Notes under the pieces: model-generated
Databases searched by the model: none
What the model saw: the letters and a program-made list of their open reading frames with translations, nothing else
What the model was told of the DNA's origin: nothing
Shown: piece by piece, positions 1 through 6,295 of the stretch
How positions within the stretch are numbered: position 1 is the stretch's first letter
Layout of the letters: each line of letters begins with the position of its first letter
Assembly (NCBI GenBank): GCA_017860725.1
Contig: JAGDMX010000044.1
Location: forward strand, 1-11,587
Direction: 5' to 3'
Origin: Chloroflexota bacterium
GTDB taxonomy: Bacteria > Chloroflexota > Anaerolineae > Anaerolineales > UBA4823
Length of the DNA stretch: 11,587 nucleotides
Translations under genes and position numbers: made by a program

Positions 1-378
1 ACCGACGATATGCGCGATGCTCCCTCGATAGACATCGCTCGTAGCCTGGTGGCCGCCGGTGCTAACGTGCGCGCTTATGATCCGGTAGCTATGGAAGTCG
101 CCCGCACCATCCTCCCAGAGGTTACCCTGCTCCCCGATGCCTACACCCTGGCGGAAGGCTGCGATGCCCTGGTCATAGTTACCGAATGGAACGAGTTCAA
201 ACAGCTCGATCTGGAGCGCATTCACAGCCTGGTGAGGCAACCGATCATATTTGACGGGCGTAACATCTACAATGAAGAAATCCTGCATGAGCTGGGTTTC
301 CAATATCATGGAGTAGGACGCGGCTACAACGGCAGTAAATTAACCGTCGAGGTCGAGTCCTTCCGAGTTGAGATATAA
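1..378 (+). CDS. ugd: UDP-glucose 6-dehydrogenase, C-terminal part (5' end outside window)
   Basis: The frame is open from base 1 and ends at TAA 376-378, so only the last 125 codons are present. They form the C-terminal UDP-binding domain of the UDP-glucose/GDP-mannose dehydrogenase family. Visible signatures are TDDMRDAPS at the very start, then VRAYDPVAMEVA, ALVIVTEWNEF, FDGRNIYN and YHGVGRG. These enzymes oxidise UDP-glucose to UDP-glucuronate with two NAD+ in the cytoplasm, supplying sugar for exopolysaccharide and envelope glycans. The Rossmann NAD domain and the catalytic cysteine lie upstream of the window. About 17 residues follow the usual VGR end (YNGSKLTVEVESFRVEI), a modest tail. 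A terminator-like hairpin follows the stop. The family is secure; the exact sugar-nucleotide substrate is the default assignment. Confidence 0.93.
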   Translation, partial: TDDMRDAPSIDIARSLVAAGANVRAYDPVAMEVARTILPEVTLLPDAYTLAEGCDALVIVTEWNEFKQLDLERIHSLVRQPIIFDGRNIYNEEILHELGFQYHGVGRGYNGSKLTVEVESFRVEI

Positions 379-379
379 T
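374..379 (+). promoter_or_regulatory. TATAAT box overlapping the ugd stop codon (weak promoter candidate)
   Basis: A perfect TATAAT hexamer spans the end of ugd. It is correctly placed to start a transcript near 386 that would read the hairpin at 400-438 and then the methyltransferase gene. No good -35 is seen 16-18 bp upstream (around 350-357, GGTCGA-like), so this is only a candidate. Confidence 0.25.
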
Positions 380-399
380 TTCGCCTAGCTTTATCACGG

Positions 400-438
400 C
401 TTCCCAGGCAGAAACATTTGCCTGGGGAGGCTGTTTTT
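400..438 (+). terminator. Rho-independent-like terminator after ugd
   Basis: The arm CTTCCCAGGCA (400-410) pairs with TGCCTGGGGAG (419-429), with one G-U pair and an 8-nt loop. A run of five T at 434-438 follows after four further bases. It lies 22 nt after the ugd stop and just before the next ORF at 446. It probably ends ugd transcripts. Because the T-run is slightly displaced and the next start is only 7 nt away, it could also act as a leader hairpin for the downstream gene. Confidence 0.6.
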
Positions 439-445
439 AGACTCG

Positions 446-1333
446 ATGACCGAAGAACGCCCACCGGTTTGCAGCTACGAAGGATCAGATTACCAGACCA
501 GTTTCTGGGATCAAGGAGGCCGCGCCTACGAAGACCGGGTCGAGGTGATCGCACTGGAGCGGTTGATGCCCGCCGGGGGCAGCCTGTTGCTGGAGCTAGG
601 TGCCGGTGCCGGGCGCAACACCCCTCGCTACCAGGGTTTTGAGCGAATCGTCCTGCTGGATTATTCGCGCACGCAGCTATGCCAGGCGCGTGACAGGCTG
701 GGGGACACCCCAAAATATATCTATGTCGCAGCCGATATTTATCGCCTGCCCTTTGTTCCGGGGCTGTTCGATGCCGCCACGATGATCCGCACCCTGCACC
801 ACATGGCTAACCCGGAATTGGCGCTCCGGCAGGTCAGGCAAACATTACAGCCCGGAGCGACTTTCATCCTGGAATTTGCCAACAAACACAACATCAAGGC
901 AATCGTGCGCTATGCCCTGCGCCGTCAGGAGTGGAGTCCATTCAGCCAGGAGCCGGTCGAATTTGCGGAGTTAAATTTTGACTTCCACCCTAAGGCGATC
1001 CGCCGCTGGCTGGGTGATAACCGATTCCAGATCGAGCGCCAACTAACGGTATCGCATTTTCGCATCGAGTGGTTTAAACGTCACATTCCACTGGAATGGC
1101 TGGTGCGCATGGACTCCCTGGCGCAACAGACCGGGAATCTATGGCAATTAGCCCCCAGCGTGTTTGTAAAAGCCATTGCTGTGGGAGAGGGGGTTACAGC
1201 GCTGGAAGGGGCATTTTTCCGCTGTCCGGAGTGCGGTCATTATCCGCTGCAAGAAGCGCCTGCCGAGGTTGTGTGTTCGTCCTGTGGACGCATCTGGCCT
1301 TATCAGGATGGGATCTACGATTTCCGGGGATAA
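446..1333 (+). CDS. Class I SAM-dependent methyltransferase with C-terminal Trm112-like zinc ribbon
   Basis: The protein has 295 residues. The Rossmann methyltransferase domain covers about residues 30-200. Motif I is LLLELGAGAGRN (47-58), LLDYS with acidic D72 follows, then AADIYRLPF (95-103), FDAATMIRTLHHM (108-120) and an LQPGATFILEF strand (134-143). This is the Methyltransf_11/UbiE-like fold. The last ~37 residues are a separate zinc ribbon with C260-x2-C263 and C277-x2-C280, ending in IWPYQDGIYDFRG. That resembles Trm112-type ribbons, which end in a 'pv.dGI' strand. The substrate cannot be told from the sequence. The start at ATG 446 has no good Shine-Dalgarno; the nearest purine run, GGGGAGG at 424-430, is about 15 nt away and inside the hairpin. 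The gene is convergent with the minus-strand operon, with only 6 nt between the stop codons. Confidence 0.85.
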   Translation: MTEERPPVCSYEGSDYQTSFWDQGGRAYEDRVEVIALERLMPAGGSLLLELGAGAGRNTPRYQGFERIVLLDYSRTQLCQARDRLGDTPKYIYVAADIYRLPFVPGLFDAATMIRTLHHMANPELALRQVRQTLQPGATFILEFANKHNIKAIVRYALRRQEWSPFSQEPVEFAELNFDFHPKAIRRWLGDNRFQIERQLTVSHFRIEWFKRHIPLEWLVRMDSLAQQTGNLWQLAPSVFVKAIAVGEGVTALEGAFFRCPECGHYPLQEAPAEVVCSSCGRIWPYQDGIYDFRG

Positions 1334-1339
1334 TCCGGA

Positions 1340-2086
1340 TTATAGCTTTTCCAACACCCAAACCTGGGATAATCCAAAAATACGAAACGGAGTCTTTTCC
1401 AGCGCCTGGAGAACGGATCGCAAGACGCGCCCAGCGGCCGGCCAACGGGCAATGATATTGTCGTAAGCCCCGACGATCACCGTCCGCCTGACCATGCGTA
1501 GCGGTAAGCCGGATAACAGCGCCTCAAAATCACTGGTGTTGTACACCCGCACATGCGGCGCCAAGCGGTCCCGTAGGCAGCGAGGCAGGTAATTCACCAG
1601 GGGGGAATTACCAAAATGATAGCGCCCGCGCCAGTAGATGCCGTGCGTCTCGAAGGGATAGCCACGGTTGGGGACGAAAATTATCGCCCGCCCACCCGGT
1701 AGCAAGACACGCGCCATCTCGCCCAGTGAAAGCTGGTCATTCTGAACGTGCTCGAGTACCTCGTGGCTGAGGATCAAGTCAAAGACCTCATCCGGAAATG
1801 GCAGCCCCTCCCCGGCAGCGTTCACAATCTCCGGGGAGTGCTGGTGGGCCGTGGCGGCACGCTCGAAATCGTATTCCAAGCCCACTACTCTGCCTCCAAA
1901 GGGCAGTAAGTGCTCAACATACATACCCACGCCGCAGCCGTTTTCCAGCAGCAGGCCGCGGATGCGCTCCCCGGCAGCGGCAACGATCATCGCCAGCCGC
2001 CGCTCCTGACCTGAGCGCCAGACGTAGGATGGCTCGCCGCGCAGCGCCGCTTTTTCCAGATCGCGCCCGGGGGGCATGGCACTCAT
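1340..2086 (-). CDS. Class I SAM-dependent methyltransferase (Methyltransf_11 type)
   Basis: The protein has 248 residues from ATG at 2086. Motif I is LLLENGCGVGMYVEHL (45-60). VVGLEYD supplies the acidic ribose-binding position, LPFPDEVFDLILSHEVLEH (95-113) is the typical post-motif region, and VLLPGGRAIIFVPN (127-140) is the next strand. The family includes many small-molecule, lipid and sugar methyltransferases, so no substrate can be named. The ATG overlaps the TGA of the upstream flavin-protein gene as ATGA, a sign of translational coupling, with AGGAG 11 nt upstream. An in-frame GTG at 2098 would add four residues but has no properly spaced ribosome site, so I prefer 2086. This is the last gene of the minus-strand operon. 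It is not closely similar to the other methyltransferases in the window, which argues against a recent duplication. Confidence 0.85.
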   Translation of the reverse strand: MSAMPPGRDLEKAALRGEPSYVWRSGQERRLAMIVAAAGERIRGLLLENGCGVGMYVEHLLPFGGRVVGLEYDFERAATAHQHSPEIVNAAGEGLPFPDEVFDLILSHEVLEHVQNDQLSLGEMARVLLPGGRAIIFVPNRGYPFETHGIYWRGRYHFGNSPLVNYLPRCLRDRLAPHVRVYNTSDFEALLSGLPLRMVRRTVIVGAYDNIIARWPAAGRVLRSVLQALEKTPFRIFGLSQVWVLEKL

Positions 2087-2517
2087 GGCAGAGTCCACTC
2101 CTGCTTGAAACCAAATCCCTGGCGGTTATCGACCAGGCGCACCCAGCGTGGGATGAAGACGTACAACGTATTGCGCTTAACCTCTGCTTCCATCCCGGCG
2201 ACAAATGGGAATTTCACCCGGTATAACTCCCAGGCTCGCTGCCAGGCTGGACCGGGCTCAACTTTTCGAACCCGGCCATGCATCTGCAAACCGCGGATTT
2301 CCTGCCAACCAAAGCAATCTGGATAGAGCGCGACAGCAGCCTCCGGAGAAGCCGCAGTATCTCGAGCGTGCTGGCTACCTTCAATCGAGAAAAAGTACAG
2401 TTGAAGATCACCATCGGCCACAAAATACACCGGCGCGGCATGTGGATAACCGTCGGCGCCAACGGTTGCCAGGGTCATGGTAGAAACACTCAGGTATGCG
2501 CTGAGATCGGGAGGCAT
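2083..2517 (-). CDS. Pyridoxamine 5'-phosphate oxidase-like FMN-binding split-barrel protein (YhbP/UPF0306-like)
   Basis: The protein has 144 residues. The N-terminal strands MTLATVGADGYPHAAPVYFV (14-33) and LQLYFFS (38-44), followed by SQHARD, are the usual flavin split-barrel opening of PNPOx-like proteins. The second half, with the IRGLQMHGRVRKVE strand (74-87), a helix, KFPFV, and a VDNRQGFGFKQEW end (129-141), resembles E. coli YhbP from memory (IRGVQFKGEIRRLEG ... TDNTLGFGKK). The family is expected to bind FMN or a related flavin/deazaflavin, and the reaction is unknown. True pyridoxine biosynthesis is unlikely for so short a member. It lies 19 nt after ubiX and overlaps the next methyltransferase start by 4 nt. 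Lying next to the gene for a flavin-prenylating enzyme may be meaningful, but that is inference. Confidence 0.82.
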   Translation of the reverse strand: MPPDLSAYLSVSTMTLATVGADGYPHAAPVYFVADGDLQLYFFSIEGSQHARDTAASPEAAVALYPDCFGWQEIRGLQMHGRVRKVEPGPAWQRAWELYRVKFPFVAGMEAEVKRNTLYVFIPRWVRLVDNRQGFGFKQEWTLP

Positions 2518-2536
2518 CAGGCCGCCAGCGGGCTTA

Positions 2537-3109
2537 TCAACTCAGACCGCTCCAACGGGCATACAGGTCATTCTCAATCCCCAGGCGCGCCAGCACCCGC
2601 CCGACTATGTTATCCACCATTTCATCTACCGAGCCTGGGCGGGTATAAAATGCCGGGACCGGCGGGAAGATCACCGCCCCAGCCTCAGCCGCCAGGCTCA
2701 TTAGCCGCAAATGACCGGCATGGAACGGCGCTTCCCGCACAACCAAAACCAGCGGGCGACCTTCTTTTAGGGTGACATCAGCGGCTCGTGACAGCAGATC
2801 GGCCGAGTAGGAGTTGGCGATGGCCGACAGAGTTTTAATCGAGCACGGGATCACCACCATCCCCAGGGTGTCAAATGATCCCGAAGCAATGGCTGCCCCG
2901 ATATCTTTATCGCTGTAGCTGACATCTGCCAGGCCGGTCACATCGCTGATCTTCCAGTCAGTCTCCTGCACGAGGGTCACTACTGCAGATGGCGTGACAA
3001 CCAGGTGAGTCTCGATCTGCATGGGTTTGAGCACTTCCAGCATGCGAATACCCAGGATGACCCCGGAGGCCCCGCTGATGCCCACGATCAGGCGCGGCGG
3101 AGACGTCAT
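2537..3109 (-). CDS. ubiX: UbiX/MqnM-type flavin prenyltransferase
   Basis: The protein has 190 residues from ATG at 3109. It shows the UbiX hallmarks: LIVGISGASGVILGIRMLE (7-25, FMN phosphate loop), VVIPCSIKTLSAIAN (85-99), the LKEGRPLVLVVREAPF block (114-129, with K115, R125 and E126), and PAFYTRP near the C-terminus (Y155). UbiX joins dimethylallyl (mono)phosphate to FMN to give prenyl-FMN, the cofactor of UbiD-type decarboxylases. In quinone synthesis this supports removal of the ring carboxylate, either in ubiquinone or in the futalosine menaquinone route. The start overlaps the menG stop as ATGA, with GGGG 6 nt upstream. An in-frame TTG at 3121 would extend it by four residues but is less likely. 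No ubiD partner is in the window. Confidence 0.95.
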   Translation of the reverse strand: MTSPPRLIVGISGASGVILGIRMLEVLKPMQIETHLVVTPSAVVTLVQETDWKISDVTGLADVSYSDKDIGAAIASGSFDTLGMVVIPCSIKTLSAIANSYSADLLSRAADVTLKEGRPLVLVVREAPFHAGHLRLMSLAAEAGAVIFPPVPAFYTRPGSVDEMVDNIVGRVLARLGIENDLYARWSGLS

Positions 3110-3819
3110 TTCGCACCCCAATGGATCGCTATCGTGCCCAGCATCAACCTCTGGAAGCCGACTTCCCGGAAGCCAGCCGCCATGAGGCGAGCGGCCAGCT
3201 GTTCCGGCTCCAGAAAGGATTCAGTCGAATCCGGCAGGTAATGATAAGCATCGGCATTGCCGGCCACCCAGCGTCCCAGAGTGGGAATCACGGTGTGCAG
3301 ATGGAAACGAATGAAGGGGGATAGAGGTGTGCGCGGCGGCGGTGTGGTATCCAGGATGACAATCCGCCCTCCGGGGGATAGCACCCGGTATTGCTCTGAC
3401 AGGCTGTGGCGCACATTGACAACATTGCGCATCAAGAATCCCGAGACAACCACCTGAAAACTCCGGTCTGGGAAAGGCAGTCGCGTGGCATCCGCACCAC
3501 ACCAGGCCAGCAAAGGCTCCTGGCTGGCAGTATACATATTCTGGCGCCCAATGCGCATCATATCCAGGGTAAAATCGGCAGCTACGACCCGGCAGCCTGG
3601 TTGCTGGCTAAGGGCTTCGCGCCCCAGGTCGCCGGTGCCGGCACCTAAATCCAGCAACCACCCCTCGCTGGGCAATTCAGCCCGGTGGATGACCTCCCGC
3701 CGCCAGACTACATCCTGCCCAATGGTCATGAGGCGGTTCATCAGGTCGTAGCGCGGCGCAATCTGGGTAAACATCTCCTGAACGTACTGCGCCCGTTCAA
3801 CACCTTTGAGGTTTGCCAA
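3106..3819 (-). CDS. menG: Demethylmenaquinone/ubiquinone C-methyltransferase (UbiE/MenG family)
   Basis: The protein has 237 residues, the usual length for the family. The N-terminal block VQEMFTQIAPRYDLMNRLMTIGQDVVWR (13-40) is diagnostic of UbiE/MenG. The SAM site is LLDLGAGTGDLG (55-66) with AADFTLDMM (80-88) and GADATRLPFPDRSF (108-121). AYHYLPDSTESF (191-202) and a GTIAIHWGAK end complete the match. The enzyme methylates the quinone ring in the last step of menaquinone synthesis. The usual FGLRN motif reads GFLMRN (127-132) and the usual LEFSxP reads LDTTPP, so it is a somewhat divergent member. It starts with TTG at 3819, supported by AAAGGAG six nt upstream; that Shine-Dalgarno overlaps the stop of the upstream transporter gene. 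The stop overlaps ubiX. The neighbouring ubiX supports a quinone role. If the organism lacks quinones, another methylation substrate would have to be considered. Confidence 0.88.
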   Translation of the reverse strand: MANLKGVERAQYVQEMFTQIAPRYDLMNRLMTIGQDVVWRREVIHRAELPSEGWLLDLGAGTGDLGREALSQQPGCRVVAADFTLDMMRIGRQNMYTASQEPLLAWCGADATRLPFPDRSFQVVVSGFLMRNVVNVRHSLSEQYRVLSPGGRIVILDTTPPPRTPLSPFIRFHLHTVIPTLGRWVAGNADAYHYLPDSTESFLEPEQLAARLMAAGFREVGFQRLMLGTIAIHWGAK

Positions 3820-3830
3820 GCGTCGCTCCT

Positions 3831-5840
3831 TTACGCTTCAGCTTGCTTTGCCAAGTATTGGGCGTCATCCTGCCTGGCGACGCGCTTGCCTTCGGGCACG
3901 TTGACGCGCATCAGGATATACCCGCCTACTATAAAGAAGAGCACCAGGCTGAGAACTGCCGGGCGGCTGCTGCCAAAGATCACACCCGCAGCAGCAAAAG
4001 TCAATGGCCCAACGATGGCGGAAAACTTCTCCATGATCCCAAACAGGCCGAAAAACTCACCGCTCTTATAGGATGGAGACATGGCAGCATACAGGCTGCG
4101 GCTGAGTGCCTGGCTGCCGCCTTGTACAACCGCCACCATCCAGGCCAGGAACCAGAATTCGATCACCGAATCCAGGAAAAAGCCCCAGATGGCGATCACC
4201 GTATAGATCACCAGGGCTAACAGGATGCTACGCTGCGTATCCAGCTTGGCTGCCAGCCCCGAAAATAGCGGCTTACCTAGAAGCAGCGCCAACGCCAGCC
4301 CAACCAATTCGGTAATCACGATCAGCCCAATCACAAACAACAGATTACTCTGGCGGGCGGGCGGCAATACCTCAACCTGCCCGACAGACATGACATTCCC
4401 CTGGCTGTCCGGATTGCGCCCCTCGGTGTTAACCAGATTGAGTGTGTGCTCACCTGACTCCTGTGTCTGGAAGGTCTGGGTGACCTCGTAACGCAGCGTT
4501 GAGTTGTAGCCATCAATGGTAAAGGCTTCTCCGCTGTCCGGATCCAGGTAGGGCTGCCCGTCCAGATATACCGCCCAAATTCCGTGCTGTGGCCCCAGAC
4601 TGTAAGTAATTTTAATTCTCTGACCATTGAAAGCGAAACGATATTCGGCAGTGGTCTGGTCGGTTGCGGCATAGACCACATCCTGGTCAGCGCCAATCTC
4701 GTCCGCCGGGACTGTTACCATCTGCCAGGAACCTTGATAGGTTAAAGCCGGGTCTTCAGCAGTGTAAATCCCCTGCCCGCTGGCATTTGCCGTATTGGGA
4801 TATGGAGCACCCGGTGCACCACTGGTGTCTGCCGGGAGCAGCCGCGCACCGGCAATGCCCACCAGTGGCAGCGCTACCAAGTTGAACAATACAAATGCCA
4901 GGTAAAAGGACCGCCGATGGCTGGTGCCGGGCAGCCGGCCAAAGATCAGACTGTAGGGGATGCCAACAAACTGCACCAGCAGTAGCGCCAGGATCAGCTC
5001 CACGCTGCCAAAGCCTAACTCGGCGCCATAGATCGCCGCCACACCGATAATCGTGCCGATGGCGTCGTTATATATCAAAAAGGCGAGCAAATATTTGAAC
5101 AACTCGCGGTATTGGCGGATATCTTTCAGGGTTTCCGATAGCCGTTTGAAACTGGCAGAAACGACGCCTACCCCAGGTGCCAGTTTTTCGGTCGCTGCCG
5201 GCGGCTCGGGTACATGGCGAAACAAGGGGATGGAGAAAACCGCCCACCAGATCGCTACACTGACGAAGGACAGTCGTGCCCCCCAGGTGCCTGGAAAGAC
5301 CTGGATCATGACAATGTTGATCGCCAGGAGGATGCCGCCTCCCAGGTAGCCCATAGCATAACCGCGTGCCGAAACACGATCGCGGTCATCTTCCCGAGCG
5401 ACATGTGGCAGCAAAGCATCGTAGAACGTGTTAGCACCGGAAAATCCGATCCGTCCCAGGATGCCAAAGATCGAGGCCAAGACCCAGTCGCCGGTGCTGA
5501 CCAGCACCAGCATAGCAGTAGCCAGGATGCCTATTCCCGCAAAGATGGCCAGGAAGCGTTTCTTACCGCGCTGAATATCCGAGATCGTGCCCAGGATAGG
5601 GGATAGGATTGCAATAAAAAGCAGAGAAAGGCTAAGACCAAAGCTCCAATAGGAGGTGGCGACGGTGGCGCTGGGCAGGTTGGCTCCGGCGACCTGGCTA
5701 AAGTATATAGGCAGCACTGCCGCCAGGATTGTGGTGGCAAAGGCAGAGTTAGCCCAATCGTACATCGTCCAAGCCCACACTCTGCGTTTGTACTGCTGCT
5801 CATCAATTTCCTGGGTACTGTTGAAAGTAAGGGCTGCCAT
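3831..5840 (-). CDS. MFS transporter, UMF1/Atg22-like, with inserted extracytoplasmic beta-sandwich domain
   Basis: The protein has 669 residues; ordinary UMF1 members are roughly 400-450. UMF1 signatures are WTMYDWANSAFATTI in TM1 (25-39), a DALLPHVA loop (141-148), VQFVGIPYSLIFGRL (289-303), VVQGGSQALSRSLYA (571-585) and EFFGLFGIMEKFSAIVGP (595-612). I count about 14 hydrophobic segments instead of 12. After the TM8 motif FGRL come an extra TM (about 311-333), a soluble stretch (about 335-497), another TM (about 499-521), and then the normal continuation. The soluble part (EDPALTYQGSW, FAFNGQRIKITYS, WAVYLDGQP, GEHTLNLV, VGQVEV) looks like a galactose-binding-like beta-sandwich. The substrate is unknown. 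ATG 5840 has GAGGAG five nt upstream. It is the first gene of the five-gene operon, and menG follows after 11 nt. Confidence 0.88.
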   Translation of the reverse strand: MAALTFNSTQEIDEQQYKRRVWAWTMYDWANSAFATTILAAVLPIYFSQVAGANLPSATVATSYWSFGLSLSLLFIAILSPILGTISDIQRGKKRFLAIFAGIGILATAMLVLVSTGDWVLASIFGILGRIGFSGANTFYDALLPHVAREDDRDRVSARGYAMGYLGGGILLAINIVMIQVFPGTWGARLSFVSVAIWWAVFSIPLFRHVPEPPAATEKLAPGVGVVSASFKRLSETLKDIRQYRELFKYLLAFLIYNDAIGTIIGVAAIYGAELGFGSVELILALLLVQFVGIPYSLIFGRLPGTSHRRSFYLAFVLFNLVALPLVGIAGARLLPADTSGAPGAPYPNTANASGQGIYTAEDPALTYQGSWQMVTVPADEIGADQDVVYAATDQTTAEYRFAFNGQRIKITYSLGPQHGIWAVYLDGQPYLDPDSGEAFTIDGYNSTLRYEVTQTFQTQESGEHTLNLVNTEGRNPDSQGNVMSVGQVEVLPPARQSNLLFVIGLIVITELVGLALALLLGKPLFSGLAAKLDTQRSILLALVIYTVIAIWGFFLDSVIEFWFLAWMVAVVQGGSQALSRSLYAAMSPSYKSGEFFGLFGIMEKFSAIVGPLTFAAAGVIFGSSRPAVLSLVLFFIVGGYILMRVNVPEGKRVARQDDAQYLAKQAEA
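4350..4838 (-). other. Inserted extracytoplasmic domain within the UMF1 transporter
   Basis: This segment codes for residues of about 335-497 of the transporter. It is rich in Gly, Ser, Thr, Asp and Asn and lacks long hydrophobic runs, unlike the rest of the protein. It starts with a low-complexity linker (GAPGAPYPNTANASGQG). It then alternates predicted strands: AEYRFAFNGQRIKITYS, HGIWAVYLDGQPY, YEVTQTFQ, GEHTLNLVN and VGQVEVLPP. The order 'ED..l.Y.GsW ... f.G..i...y ... v.lDG ... GeHTL' is the pattern of galactose-binding/discoidin-like beta-sandwich modules of secreted bacterial proteins. The flanking extra TM segments would place it outside the membrane. The domain boundary and fold are inferred by eye. 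Confidence 0.6.
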
Positions 5841-5874
5841 GATATCTCCTCACCCGAACAGGAATATGTCTGAG

Positions 5875-5902
5875 ATAATGATCTAGCGGGCTATAAAGAC
5901 AA
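5875..5902 (-). promoter_or_regulatory. Candidate promoter for the minus-strand operon, with adjacent palindrome
   Basis: On the minus strand TTGTCT (5902-5897) is followed after 16 nt by CATTAT (5880-5875), each four of six to consensus. Transcription would begin near 5868, giving a leader of about 28 nt before ATG 5840. The 11-bp palindrome CCGATAATCGG at 5903-5913 touches the upstream edge of the -35 and could bind a regulator. It is a weak assignment based on position and partial matches. Confidence 0.3.
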
Positions 5903-5950
5903 CCGATAATCGGATTGGCACTAAGTTTAACATAAATAAATAGAAGTTAG

Positions 5951-6022
5951 CTCAAAAATAAGGTGAGAGGGTGTTTTGCGGCGGCTGTGCCGTTGCGAAA
6001 CATCGCAACCCCCATTTTTGAG
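5951..6022. repeat. 72-nt imperfect inverted repeat with nested stems
   Basis: The outer arms CTCAAAAAT (5951-5959) and ATTTTTGAG (6014-6022) are perfect complements. Inside, TGTTTTGC can pair with GCGAAACA (one G-U), and CGGC with GCCG around a 3-nt loop. An alternative inner pairing GGG...TTGCG with CGCAA...CCC is also possible. Short direct repeats AGCTCAAA and AGGTGAG occur at both ends. It may be a structured RNA, a small palindromic mobile remnant or a regulatory site; the sequence alone does not decide. Confidence 0.5.
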
Positions 6023-6070
6023 GTGAGCTCAAATATTTAATATTCAACTGCACTCATACTAATTTTGATT

Positions 6071-6076
6071 TATAAT
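6071..6076 (+). promoter_or_regulatory. TATAAT box upstream of yacL leader
   Basis: A perfect TATAAT in a very AT-rich context. No good -35 is seen at normal distance (about 6048-6053 reads CTGCAC). If used, it would give a leader of roughly 230 nt before the yacL start, containing both hairpin/T-tract structures. Confidence 0.35.
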
Positions 6077-6159
6077 TGTAACAGCGGAAAGATTTTTGAT
6101 TTCCAGCTCCGCCAGCATTTATTTTATTTTTTGTTTTTTATGCTCGCTCGAATCCCGTA

Positions 6160-6197
6160 CCTGGATCGGAAAGAGCCGCAATTATTCAGGTTTTTTT
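6160..6197 (+). terminator. Hairpin followed by T7 in the yacL leader
   Basis: CCTGGAT (6160-6166) pairs with ATTCAGG (6184-6190) with one G-U pair, and an inner CGG/CCG pairing is possible. Seven T follow at 6191-6197. The stem is modest and the loop large, so it is a weaker terminator than the one at 6267. The loop contains CGCAAT (6177-6182), which is complementary to the 3' arm of the second terminator. Confidence 0.4.
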
Positions 6198-6266
6198 ATT
6201 CTAGGATTTCCCGCAACCATGATGGCGGTTGACTGCCGTAACATCCAATCTGCGGGACTCAGGGTG

Positions 6267-6295
6267 AGCGCAATCGTATTGCGCTTTTTTGTTTT
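6267..6295 (+). terminator. Intrinsic terminator 18 nt before the yacL start (possible attenuator)
   Basis: AGCGCAAT (6267-6274) and ATTGCGCT (6278-6285) form a perfect 8-bp stem with a 3-nt loop. A T-rich tail follows (continuous T from 6285 to 6290, then GTTTT). The next gene on the same strand begins at 6313 with its GGAG at 6303-6306. It must therefore either end a short upstream RNA or act as an attenuator of the yacL-cysS-rlmB transcript. Confidence 0.75.

Noticed and set aside
324..713. 129-codon minus-strand frame across the end of ugd and the start of the methyltransferase
   Set aside because: It crosses the terminator and two supported plus-strand genes. The product is Cys/Pro/Arg-rich noise.
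2084..2098. GTG start at 2098 for the second minus-strand methyltransferase
   Set aside because: The ATG at 2086 forms an ATGA overlap with the upstream stop and has a Shine-Dalgarno-like AGGAG upstream, whereas the AGGAG abuts the GTG directly.
6255..6295. T-box riboswitch ahead of the block containing cysS
   Set aside because: Only AGGGTG (6261-6266) matches. The GNACCGCG part of the T-box core, a clear specifier loop and an antiterminator bulge are not visible.
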